NCBI GenBank assembly: GCA_964606085.1
Contig: CAZSFD010000080.1
Location: forward strand, 1-23,497
Direction: 5' to 3'
DNA from: CAIQJJ01 sp964606085
GTDB taxonomy: Bacteria; Chloroflexota; Anaerolineae; Anaerolineales; UBA4823
Length of the DNA: 23,497 bases
In this document: one piece after another, positions 15,791 to 22,696 of the stretch
How the letters are laid out: every line of letters begins with the position of its first letter
Position numbering within the stretch: the first letter of the stretch is position 1
Program-made: the position numbers and the translations under genes
Notes under the pieces: generated by a model
Database searches by the model: none
Told to the model about the DNA's origin: nothing
What the model saw: the letters and a program-made list of their open reading frames with translations, nothing else

Positions 15791-18277
15791 TCAATCCAGG
15801 CTCAAACGCATGGCCGTCCCCTGGAACTCGATCTCCATGCTGCTGGCCGGAAATTCCGCCGTGCAGTAGGGGTTTTCCACGTGCTTGAAGCCGGCCAGGG
15901 CCTGCTCCTGCCCGTTGACGGTCAGCGGGCCCTGCCAGCCAAAGGACAGGTGTTCGCCGCGCAGCGTCTCGCAGGTCACGCTACCGTCGCCCCAATCCAG
16001 CCTCATCGCCCGCACCTGCTCCTGGAACTGGGCAAACGTGCCATCCTGGGCGGCGCGGCCCATCTGACACAGCCAGATATTCTGCGCCCCATACGAACGC
16101 AGTTCACGGTAGCCATCGGGAGCGTGCTTGACCCATTCCAGGCCATTGGCAGCGGTCAGGGCCAGGTAGCCATCGCCCACACGGGCAAAGGCCCAGTATT
16201 CATCTATGGCATATTCTTCGAAGGCATAGATGGGGAAATAGGCATGGGTGAAGCCCAGCAAATCGTCGGCGGGGAGCGCATAGACGGCCACCAGCAGGTC
16301 TTTCCACTGCGCCAGGCGCGGCAGCACGGCATTGCCCAGCCAAAAGCCGGGCTGGTTGGCGGGATGTTCGCTGATGCAGGCCGGATGGGTGGTGAAAACA
16401 ACGGCATCTGGCCCGAAGGTGGCCTGCCAGAGATGCTCGTGGCGGCCGCGCTGCCCGGGGCGATAATCTTGAGCAGAGGCCAACAGGTAATCGGGCGTGC
16501 GGTAGGCGGCCAGGTTGACTTCGCCATCGCCTACGGCGTGACGTTCGCGGCCCCACATCGTGCGCGTCAGGTCGTTGGCAATATCGCCGATGAAAAGCGG
16601 GAACTCGTAGTTGGAGCAGGCCAGGCTGACCGTCGCGGCAATGTGATGGTTGAAAACGCCCGTTCCCCACAACATACTCATCAGGCCCGAGGTGGCCTCC
16701 AGTTGAGCGCTCTTGAGCATGGCGGCATTGGTCGCGCCATGTGAAGCGCCATAAGCGCCTTTGAACGAGTTGACCGCCATCAGGAAGAGGGTTTTATCGA
16801 GCAGAGCCAGCGCCAACTGCGCCACCGCCTCGCTCTCGGCCCAGGTGACGAGGTGTGCCAGGGCCGTCACGATGTCAGCAAAGATGCTGTTCGAGTTCCA
16901 GGCGGCATAGCCGCGTTGGGCGCGCCTTTGCAGCCAGGCTTGCAAGGCCGCTTCGCTTTGCTGACGATGCCACGCCCCCGTCTGGCCCGACTGTACAAAA
17001 ACAGCTTCGGGGTAGCGTTGGCCGGCGAGCAGTTCGCCAGCCAGTTGGGTGATCTCAGCGCCTTCATCGCGCATGGCGGTTGTGTAATTGGCGCTGGTGG
17101 CGGCGGTTTGCACGGCATTCAGCACACCCGCGGGGAAGGCCGCCTGTTCGCCAAAGGCGAAGGCCATGCCCAGCAGCCCCAACAGATCGCTTTCGCCGGT
17201 CACTTCGCCACGTCCAACCCGTTCGGCGGCGGCGAGCAGGGCCTTTGGCGCTACCTCATCCCAACGCCCCAGTTTCATGCGCGCCATCTGTGCATACAGC
17301 AGACCCTCGCGCCTGGCGGCATCGGCCAGGGCTTCTTGCTGGCGCTGAGCGAAGGCACCGTAGGGGCTGGCCGCATAAGCGGTATCCAGCACGTGGATGG
17401 GCAGGGAGCGCTGGTAGCGTAGATTCTGCTCGTAATACTCCACATCAACCGCCTTTAATACCAGCCAATACGGTCGCTCGTTGAGGCGGTATTCCTGGCC
17501 GACATCCACTGTACGGGCCAGTTGCGTGTCGCTTTTGCCATCTACATAAATGCGCCCCTGGGCATCTTGAATTTGATAGGCATAGACCAGGTCGTCATCG
17601 AGGTCGTCGGCCCAGCGCAGGTTGAAATGTGCGCCGCGATGGTTGACCACATCTTCGAGGGATGCAAAATCGAGCAGGCGTTCAAGGCGCTGCTGGCGTG
17701 CGGGCTGCTCGGCGCGGGTTGGCAAGCAGACCAACACGGCGGGGTCGGTCAGGTCGGTCAGGCGCAGCGTAAGCTGCAAGGCGCGCGGCCCCAGGCCCAG
17801 ATCGGCGATGCGGAACAAGATTGCGTTAGCGCCAGCCTGCAACGAGAGTGGGAACTGCTGTCTCCGCAAGGGCCGCGGGCCAAGTTCGGCGCTGCGATAG
17901 GCAGCCTGACCATTGACCCACACCTCGGCAAAGCCGGTGTGGGCGAAGGTTGCGTTTGCCGTTTGCGCCGTTGGCGATTGGATTTGCGCATACCCCAGGA
18001 AGCAAATCGCCTGCGGCAGCGGGCAATCGGTGGTCAGGTTGACCAGGTGATCGCCCTGGCCGCGGTAATAAGCCCAGGTTGCCGGCAAACCCTGGTAGGT
18101 GAGGCTTTCGCGGTCAACCGGGGTAGCCGCCAAAACGGGTTGAGCTTCGGTCAACCAGCTCGCCGCCGCCAGGAGATTATCCGATTTTCCAACCGGCGAC
18201 TGCTGAAACGGGCCAGCCACCAGCCAGTTGTGCAGATAACCATCCACCAGGGGGTATTCAAGGATGTTCAACGTCAT
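15791..18277 (-). CDS. Heparinase/polysaccharide-lyase-like protein, uncharacterised
   Basis: An 828-aa protein. The start at 18277 is chosen for its AGGAGG ribosome site; an in-frame ATG at 18457 would run 137 bases into the DUF362 gene. No signal peptide is seen, so it is probably cytoplasmic. Region 1 (about 1-200) looks like a carbohydrate-binding beta-sandwich, beginning HNWLVAGPF (16-24) and including the GFAEVWVNGQAAYRS strand motif seen in such domains. Region 2 (about 330-570) is helical and rich in Trp and Ala, as in alpha/alpha toroids, with a His pair (H544, H545) in GTGVFNHHIAATV. Region 3 (about 580-828) is beta-rich, with SAQDYRPG (601-608), GPDAVVFTTHP and TLRGEHLSFGWQG. The architecture suggests a heparinase II/III-like polysaccharide lyase or related hydrolase, but I cannot name a family. 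Confidence 0.8.
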   Translation of the reverse strand: MTLNILEYPLVDGYLHNWLVAGPFQQSPVGKSDNLLAAASWLTEAQPVLAATPVDRESLTYQGLPATWAYYRGQGDHLVNLTTDCPLPQAICFLGYAQIQSPTAQTANATFAHTGFAEVWVNGQAAYRSAELGPRPLRRQQFPLSLQAGANAILFRIADLGLGPRALQLTLRLTDLTDPAVLVCLPTRAEQPARQQRLERLLDFASLEDVVNHRGAHFNLRWADDLDDDLVYAYQIQDAQGRIYVDGKSDTQLARTVDVGQEYRLNERPYWLVLKAVDVEYYEQNLRYQRSLPIHVLDTAYAASPYGAFAQRQQEALADAARREGLLYAQMARMKLGRWDEVAPKALLAAAERVGRGEVTGESDLLGLLGMAFAFGEQAAFPAGVLNAVQTAATSANYTTAMRDEGAEITQLAGELLAGQRYPEAVFVQSGQTGAWHRQQSEAALQAWLQRRAQRGYAAWNSNSIFADIVTALAHLVTWAESEAVAQLALALLDKTLFLMAVNSFKGAYGASHGATNAAMLKSAQLEATSGLMSMLWGTGVFNHHIAATVSLACSNYEFPLFIGDIANDLTRTMWGRERHAVGDGEVNLAAYRTPDYLLASAQDYRPGQRGRHEHLWQATFGPDAVVFTTHPACISEHPANQPGFWLGNAVLPRLAQWKDLLVAVYALPADDLLGFTHAYFPIYAFEEYAIDEYWAFARVGDGYLALTAANGLEWVKHAPDGYRELRSYGAQNIWLCQMGRAAQDGTFAQFQEQVRAMRLDWGDGSVTCETLRGEHLSFGWQGPLTVNGQEQALAGFKHVENPYCTAEFPASSMEIEFQGTAMRLSLD

Positions 18278-18320
18278 GAAAGTTCGCCTCCTAACAATTT
18301 TTTCGTTGGGTTCGTCGCCT

Positions 18321-19466
18321 TCAAGATGCGTGGGAGAATTTGACACGCACCTTTTCGATCTCCTCGCCAACCACTTCGATATCTTCCAGTTTGTTGCTGC
18401 CGAGGCCCATGGCGGCGGCGATGTTGAGGTGGTTGTCGCAGCGGATGAAAGGGACATCGGGGTAGTTCCCGACGGGATCGTGGGTCATCAGGGCGGTGGC
18501 GACGGCATCGGTGGCGACCATGTTCTTGCCAGCCACGAGCAAACCAGGCTGAATGGGGTTGATCGTGGCGATCCAGGGGCCTTCGCCGCCTTCGGTGGTT
18601 TTGATGGCGTCAATCAGGCTGAAATGGATCGGACGGGCGCGGTTGATGTCTACGATGATGCGCGGTACGCGGGTGCGCTGCTGCGCCTCGCTGCCGTGAA
18701 AGGCCGAGCGGTAGGTATCTTGCGGATTGAGGCGATAGAAGCGGTAAGGCACCAGGCCGTAGAGGTTCTTCATCGTGTGGGTCACGCCAGCCAGGTAGTG
18801 ATTCTTCATCTTCGAGACCGACATGAACACATCTACATCTTTGAGCAACTGGTTGAAGGTGAACGAGGGGTAAACGAAACTGCCATCGCCAACGGTGGCC
18901 TCGATAAAATCGGTATAGGGGTCGGCTTTGTTGAGATCGATTAACTTGGCGCCGGTGTCTTCGGCAATTTCTTCATAGCCCCACAATTTATACGATTCCC
19001 ATTCATAGACCGATTCGACGATGAAAACTTCGCGCGCGCCATTGGCCTGCGCCTGTTTGATCAACGCCTTCACCACCAGGGGATGGGTGACAAAGGTATC
19101 TACCGCGGCGTAACCGGGGATGAGGCCCGATTTGGTACCGCCGGTCAGGTTGACCTTGATCGCCACTGTGTCGCCTGATTTGACCACATCGCCCAAGCCG
19201 CCCAATTGGTCAATCAGCTCGAAGACCAGTTGATCAATTTCTTCTTCTTTATATTCGGTGGCTTTGGTGATAGCCACCCGGGCCTGGGGATTGCCCGAAG
19301 AAGCCGGGACAGTCACTTCCTGGGCGGGTGGTTCAGCCTGACAGCCCGCAGCCATGGCGCCCAGGGCGGTTGCACCCGCCACCGCGCCCGCGAGGCGTAA
19401 AAAATCACGCCGGGTAACCTCATCTGACGTTTTTTTCTGATCAAGGGGGGTGTGCGAACGGTTCAT
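18321..19466 (-). CDS. DUF362-domain Tat lipoprotein
   Basis: A 381-aa exported lipoprotein. The leader has TRRDFLRL (twin Arg 19-20), a hydrophobic run and AAGC with lipidated Cys42. The body matches the DUF362 layout: VAIKVNLTGGTKSGLIPGYAAVDTF, then NGAREVFIVES, KMKNHYLAGVTHTMKNLYG and VTDAVATALMTHDPVG-type segments. No CxxCxxC ferredoxin motif is present, unlike DUF362-ferredoxin fusions. DUF362 proteins have no established reaction; conserved Asp/His/Lys residues suggest ligand or metal binding. GGAGGAG precedes the ATG, and an extended -10 promoter lies about 40 bases upstream. The lyase-like gene follows after 43 bases, so the two form an operon. This pairs a surface DUF362 lipoprotein with a cytosolic carbohydrate-active candidate. 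Confidence 0.88.
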   Translation of the reverse strand: MNRSHTPLDQKKTSDEVTRRDFLRLAGAVAGATALGAMAAGCQAEPPAQEVTVPASSGNPQARVAITKATEYKEEEIDQLVFELIDQLGGLGDVVKSGDTVAIKVNLTGGTKSGLIPGYAAVDTFVTHPLVVKALIKQAQANGAREVFIVESVYEWESYKLWGYEEIAEDTGAKLIDLNKADPYTDFIEATVGDGSFVYPSFTFNQLLKDVDVFMSVSKMKNHYLAGVTHTMKNLYGLVPYRFYRLNPQDTYRSAFHGSEAQQRTRVPRIIVDINRARPIHFSLIDAIKTTEGGEGPWIATINPIQPGLLVAGKNMVATDAVATALMTHDPVGNYPDVPFIRCDNHLNIAAAMGLGSNKLEDIEVVGEEIEKVRVKFSHAS

Positions 19467-19505
19467 CTTTCTCCTCCGAAATGGTAAACGGGTAAAAGCG
19501 GGAGG

Positions 19506-19514
19506 ATTATAACA
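19506..19514 (-). promoter_or_regulatory. Extended -10 promoter of the DUF362 operon
   Basis: The minus strand reads TGTTATAAT, an exact TGn-TATAAT extended -10. No good -35 is found at 16-18 bases, as is usual for extended -10 promoters. Transcription would start near 19499, giving a leader of about 33 bases before the ATG at 19466. Tandem 11-bp repeats just upstream (19544-19575) could hold an activator. Confidence 0.6.
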
Positions 19515-19543
19515 TGGGGGTAAATTAGCCCTACGTGTACAAA

Positions 19544-19575
19544 AAGAACCAACCCATGAAATGGAAGAACCGACC
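19544..19575 (-). promoter_or_regulatory. Tandem 11-bp direct repeat upstream of the DUF362 promoter
   Basis: AAGAACCAACC (19544-19554) and AAGAACCGACC (19565-19575) on the plus strand match at 10 of 11 positions. They start 21 bases apart, two helical turns, so both face the same side of the DNA. Relative to the predicted start near 19499 they lie at about -46 to -56 and -67 to -77, a normal activator position. The second copy touches the stop codon of the upstream gene. Confidence 0.4.
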
Positions 19576-21044
19576 TACTGGTTATCCCACAAGATGAAGC
19601 TCTGCTGATCGCACAGTGTATCCATCGCCGCGCTGGTGACACACACCTGATAGGGAACCAGCGTGCCATTGGCGCCCCGAATGGATGGCAGTGTAACCCA
19701 ACTTTGCCCCTGGTCATCGGTCAACGACATCAGGTAGGTTTGCTGCGTGCCATCGGGCAGGGTTAAGGTCAGGCGCAGCTCGATGCCGCTGACCGGAATG
19801 CCATCATCGTAGACGGCGGCCCAAATGACCTGCTGGTGGCTTTGTGGGATAAGCGGTTCGCTTTCCCACGTTTTCAGGCTGGCCGATTGATAGATAGGCG
19901 TTGGCGTGGTGTTGGCCTGCGGAAAGCCGTTCAACGCCCGGTAGATGTAGCCCACTGGCTGTGGGCGGATGCGCAGCAGTTCTGGGGCGGTGCGGTGAAA
20001 TTCGAGGCACACATTGACAAAACACTGCCGCGTCACCTGTGTGGTGACATCATATTCTTGCGTGAATGGATAGCCAAAAACTTCGATGCCGCCGTATTGG
20101 GTGATGTAATCCATGAAATAGGGTGGGATGTTGTAGCCCCTGTCGCCTTCGATGGCATAAAAATAGGCGCTTTCGTGCTGTGTTTCCAGTGGGCCTGAGC
20201 GCAGCCCCAGGGCCTCGCGCAAAGGCCGAATGATGGCGCGCCCCGGGTCAACGGTGTCCATGGCGAAAACCATGTTTTCAAAGACCTGCTCAATTTGCCC
20301 ATCGGCGCGCGGATAAACCGGGGTGATCGCCTTGCCGGTGACCGCTTCGCCAATGCGCGCCGCCGTTTCGCCGATGATATTTTCGGCATGGATCAGCTCA
20401 GCCGGCGACACGGGCCTTGCCGGGCGGTCTGGCACGGCATCGAGCGAGGATAGGTAGGAGCAATACGTGGCGCACACTTTTGCGCCATAAGCCAACAGGT
20501 GAACGGAATGGGTGGGATCATCCTCGTAGCGGTAAAAGCCCATATTCTCGAAATATTGCTCATAACGGCGCAATTCGGCGTTGTAATTCAGGTTGCTCAA
20601 TGGCACGCCGATGATCTCACGCCCAAAGCGCTCATAAACCGGCACCACTTCCTCCCATACCCGGTAGCCATTGATCGTCATCCCACCCGAGAGCGATTTG
20701 GGCGATTCGGTAATGCCAAATTCATACCCCAGGGCAACCAAACCCAGGCGCTTGGGCTGCGGCTGGTGGGGGTCATAGACCATCAGCACGGCTGAAGTGT
20801 ATTGATAGGTCTTGCCATTTTTCTCAAAAGCAGCGCTCAGGCAGGGGCCCACCATTGCTTCACCGCCAAGCCGCTCGTAAAAATCGCGAAACACCCGGCC
20901 CACCTGAAAAACAGCGCTCGAAGTGTAGCCGCGCGCTTCAGACAGATTGCCTGGCTGAAGCGAAACCTGGGCTTCATCGCAACCGGCTAACAAAACAACC
21001 AGCAATAGAAAACCAATCCAGTGAAGCAACGCATACCCTCGCAT
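19575..21044 (-). CDS. Surface lipoprotein with three LGFP-like repeats
   Basis: A 489-aa lipoprotein. The start at 21044 has GGGGAAGG as ribosome site and gives a signal peptide ending LAGC with lipidated Cys22; the ATG 14 codons upstream would place extra residues before it. The body holds three copies of a repeat with the theme 'F/Y-E-R-x-G-G-x-x-h-x-G-x-P-h-S ... Y-x-Q-Y-F-E-N-M'. They lie at about 52-91 (YERLGGEAMVGPCLS), 133-172 (YERFGREIIGVPLS, then YEQYFENMGFYRY) and 308-350 (YITQYGGIEVFGYPFT, then CLEFHR). A half copy, IEQVFENMVF, is at 251-260. Residues 400-489 form an Ig-like beta domain (VYDDGIPVSGIELRLTLTLPDG). The repeats recall cell-wall-associated LGFP-type repeats frequent in Chloroflexota. 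Role unknown, probably envelope binding. It is divergent from the ftsZ-like operon. Confidence 0.85.
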   Translation of the reverse strand: MRGYALLHWIGFLLLVVLLAGCDEAQVSLQPGNLSEARGYTSSAVFQVGRVFRDFYERLGGEAMVGPCLSAAFEKNGKTYQYTSAVLMVYDPHQPQPKRLGLVALGYEFGITESPKSLSGGMTINGYRVWEEVVPVYERFGREIIGVPLSNLNYNAELRRYEQYFENMGFYRYEDDPTHSVHLLAYGAKVCATYCSYLSSLDAVPDRPARPVSPAELIHAENIIGETAARIGEAVTGKAITPVYPRADGQIEQVFENMVFAMDTVDPGRAIIRPLREALGLRSGPLETQHESAYFYAIEGDRGYNIPPYFMDYITQYGGIEVFGYPFTQEYDVTTQVTRQCFVNVCLEFHRTAPELLRIRPQPVGYIYRALNGFPQANTTPTPIYQSASLKTWESEPLIPQSHQQVIWAAVYDDGIPVSGIELRLTLTLPDGTQQTYLMSLTDDQGQSWVTLPSIRGANGTLVPYQVCVTSAAMDTLCDQQSFILWDNQ

Positions 21045-21264
21045 ATTAACCTTCCCCAACAGTTCAATAAAAAAAATCTTACACATTCAGAAAACAAATC
21101 AAATTCCATTGCATAGCGACAAACAAAACCAAAACCAGTCAAGTCAAGTCACACTCATTATACTGCAATCAGAACTGTTCATTTCAAAGCAACATGGCAC
21201 GAAAATTGCATCATCCACAGCAGGAGTGTCAAACCGTAAAGAAACCCTGTCTCGCTGAGGCCCT
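21045..21264. promoter_or_regulatory. 220-bp divergent promoter region
   Basis: An A/T-rich spacer between the surface lipoprotein (minus) and the ftsZ-like operon (plus). For the minus strand, TAAGAT (plus 21076-21081) with TTGATT (21097-21102) at 15-bp spacing is a possible promoter. For the plus strand, TATACT at 21159-21164 is a possible -10 without a clear -35, giving a leader of about 95 bases. A short CAAGT tandem lies just upstream (21140-21149). The two operons may be co-regulated. Confidence 0.4.
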
Positions 21265-22446
21265 ATGAACAAATCTTTTTCAATGTTATCTGTACAATCC
21301 TTGCCGCCCCTGCCGGTCGAACTGGATCAAATTCACCAGCCCACCCTCAAGGTGTTGGGGCTGGGCGGCGGCGGCAGCAATGCCGTCAACCGCATGATCG
21401 AACTTGGCCTGCCTGGCATCGAATTTATCGTTGCCAACACCGATCAACAGGCGCTCAAAAACAGCCTGGCCGACCGCAAAATTCAGCTTGGCCCCCGGCT
21501 GACCCGCGGCCTGGGCGCCGGCGGCGACCCCTGCGTGGGCCAGGCCGCCGCAGAAGAAAGCTTCCGCGAGATCGCCCTGGCGCTGCGTGGAGCAGACATG
21601 GTTTTCCTGACCGCGGGAATGGGCGGCGGCTCAGGCACGGGGGCGATTCCGATTGCCGCACGCATCGCCCGCGCCCTGGGAGCCGTCACCATCGCTATCG
21701 TCACCACCCCATTCGCCTTCGAACGCGGCCAGCGGCAGCGCAACGCCAACGAGGGGCTTGCCCGCCTCAGCCCGCACACCGACACGCTGATCGCCATCCC
21801 CAACGACCGCCTGATCCAACTCGCCCCGCGCAACCTGACCCTCGACCTGGCCTTTCGCATGGCCGATGACGTGCTGCGCCAGGCCGTTCAGGGCATCACC
21901 GAATTGGTCAACGAAACCGGCCTGATCAACGTAGATTTCGCCCACATCCGCCACCTGATGAAACTCGGCGGCGGCGCGTTGATGACCATCGGCCATGGGC
22001 AGGGCGAAAACAAAGCCTACAAGGCCGTCGAACAGGCCCTGCGCCACCCGCTAATGGGCGATATTTCCATCGAAAACGCGCGTGGGGTATTGGTCAATTT
22101 CACCGCCTCCAACGACCTGACCCTGTTCGAGGTGGAAGCGGCGCTCAGCACGCTGCAACGCCAGGCCGGGCCGCAAGCTGAAATCGTGATGGGCATGAAT
22201 CACGATGAACGCCTGCAAGACCGCGCCCAGGCCATCCTGGTTGTCACCGGGTTAGGAGGGCCAAGCCTGGAGCAAACGCTGGCGGCACTGCCACAGCAGG
22301 CCAGCCCGGCGGTGGTATCGCCAGCCATGCCAGCATCTCCCATCGAAAAAGCAACCCCACGGCCATCCTATGCGCCCGAGAACCTGGATATCCCCGCTTT
22401 TCTGCGCAAGCGCCAGGCCGTGCTGACCCTGAATGCCAGACCATAA
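21265..22446 (+). CDS. FtsZ-family GTPase paralogue with altered T7 loop
   Basis: A 393-aa tubulin/FtsZ homologue that should bind GTP and form filaments at the membrane. Motifs in order: LGLGGGGSNAVNRM (about 31-44), ANTDQQAL (about 58-65), the tubulin signature GGGSGTG (120-126, Ser123 in place of the usual Thr), FAFERGQRQRNANEGL and IPNDRLIQL. The GTPase-activating T7 loop reads INVDFAHIRHLM, with N222, D224 and H227; FtsZ normally has Asp at the last position (E. coli D212). The second domain has ENARGVLVNFTASNDLTLFEVEAAL. The tail ends ENLDIPAFLRKR (373-383), the conserved C-terminal peptide that binds FtsA/SepF-like anchors. It is therefore filament-competent in outline but probably impaired in hydrolysis. 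Several Chloroflexota carry more than one ftsZ; this looks like the divergent copy. GAGG lies just before the ATG. Confidence 0.9.
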   Translation: MNKSFSMLSVQSLPPLPVELDQIHQPTLKVLGLGGGGSNAVNRMIELGLPGIEFIVANTDQQALKNSLADRKIQLGPRLTRGLGAGGDPCVGQAAAEESFREIALALRGADMVFLTAGMGGGSGTGAIPIAARIARALGAVTIAIVTTPFAFERGQRQRNANEGLARLSPHTDTLIAIPNDRLIQLAPRNLTLDLAFRMADDVLRQAVQGITELVNETGLINVDFAHIRHLMKLGGGALMTIGHGQGENKAYKAVEQALRHPLMGDISIENARGVLVNFTASNDLTLFEVEAALSTLQRQAGPQAEIVMGMNHDERLQDRAQAILVVTGLGGPSLEQTLAALPQQASPAVVSPAMPASPIEKATPRPSYAPENLDIPAFLRKRQAVLTLNARP

Positions 22447-22463
22447 CCTGAACGAGGCTGCCG

Positions 22464-22685
22464 ATGCTCAAAAAATATCCCATGCTCGAAACCGTCGAAA
22501 TTGCCTTTTGGAACACCACCATCCCGGCCCTCACGGTCGCGCGCCTCCTGCGCGGCTGGCTTTCCCGCGGCCGGTTGCTGCTTTCCGACAGGCTGCCACA
22601 TCCGGTCTTCATCCAATCGCTGGTATGGTCGGCGATTGGCCTGACACTCGGCCTGCTGGTGGGGATTGTTTGCGCCGGCCTGTAA
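22464..22685 (+). CDS. Small single-helix membrane protein downstream of the FtsZ paralogue
   Basis: A 73-aa protein not recognised as a known family. The N-terminal half is basic and amphipathic (ARLLRGWLSRGRLLLSDR around 26-43). The C-terminal third (about 49-72, SLVWSAIGLTLGLLVGIVCA) is a clear transmembrane helix, ending two residues after its last Cys. It starts 17 bases after the ftsZ-like stop with ACGAGG as ribosome site, and the next gene starts 11 bases after its own stop, so the three form an operon. A membrane-tethered basic helix next to an FtsZ gene invites a role as anchor or regulator, but this is inference only. Codon use resembles its neighbours, supporting a real gene. Confidence 0.7.
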   Translation: MLKKYPMLETVEIAFWNTTIPALTVARLLRGWLSRGRLLLSDRLPHPVFIQSLVWSAIGLTLGLLVGIVCAGL

Positions 22686-22696
22686 CGAGGAAACCC

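Noticed and set aside
18278..18457. Upstream start for the lyase-like protein
   Set aside because: The added residues overlap the end of the DUF362 gene and look random. AGGAGG directly supports 18277.
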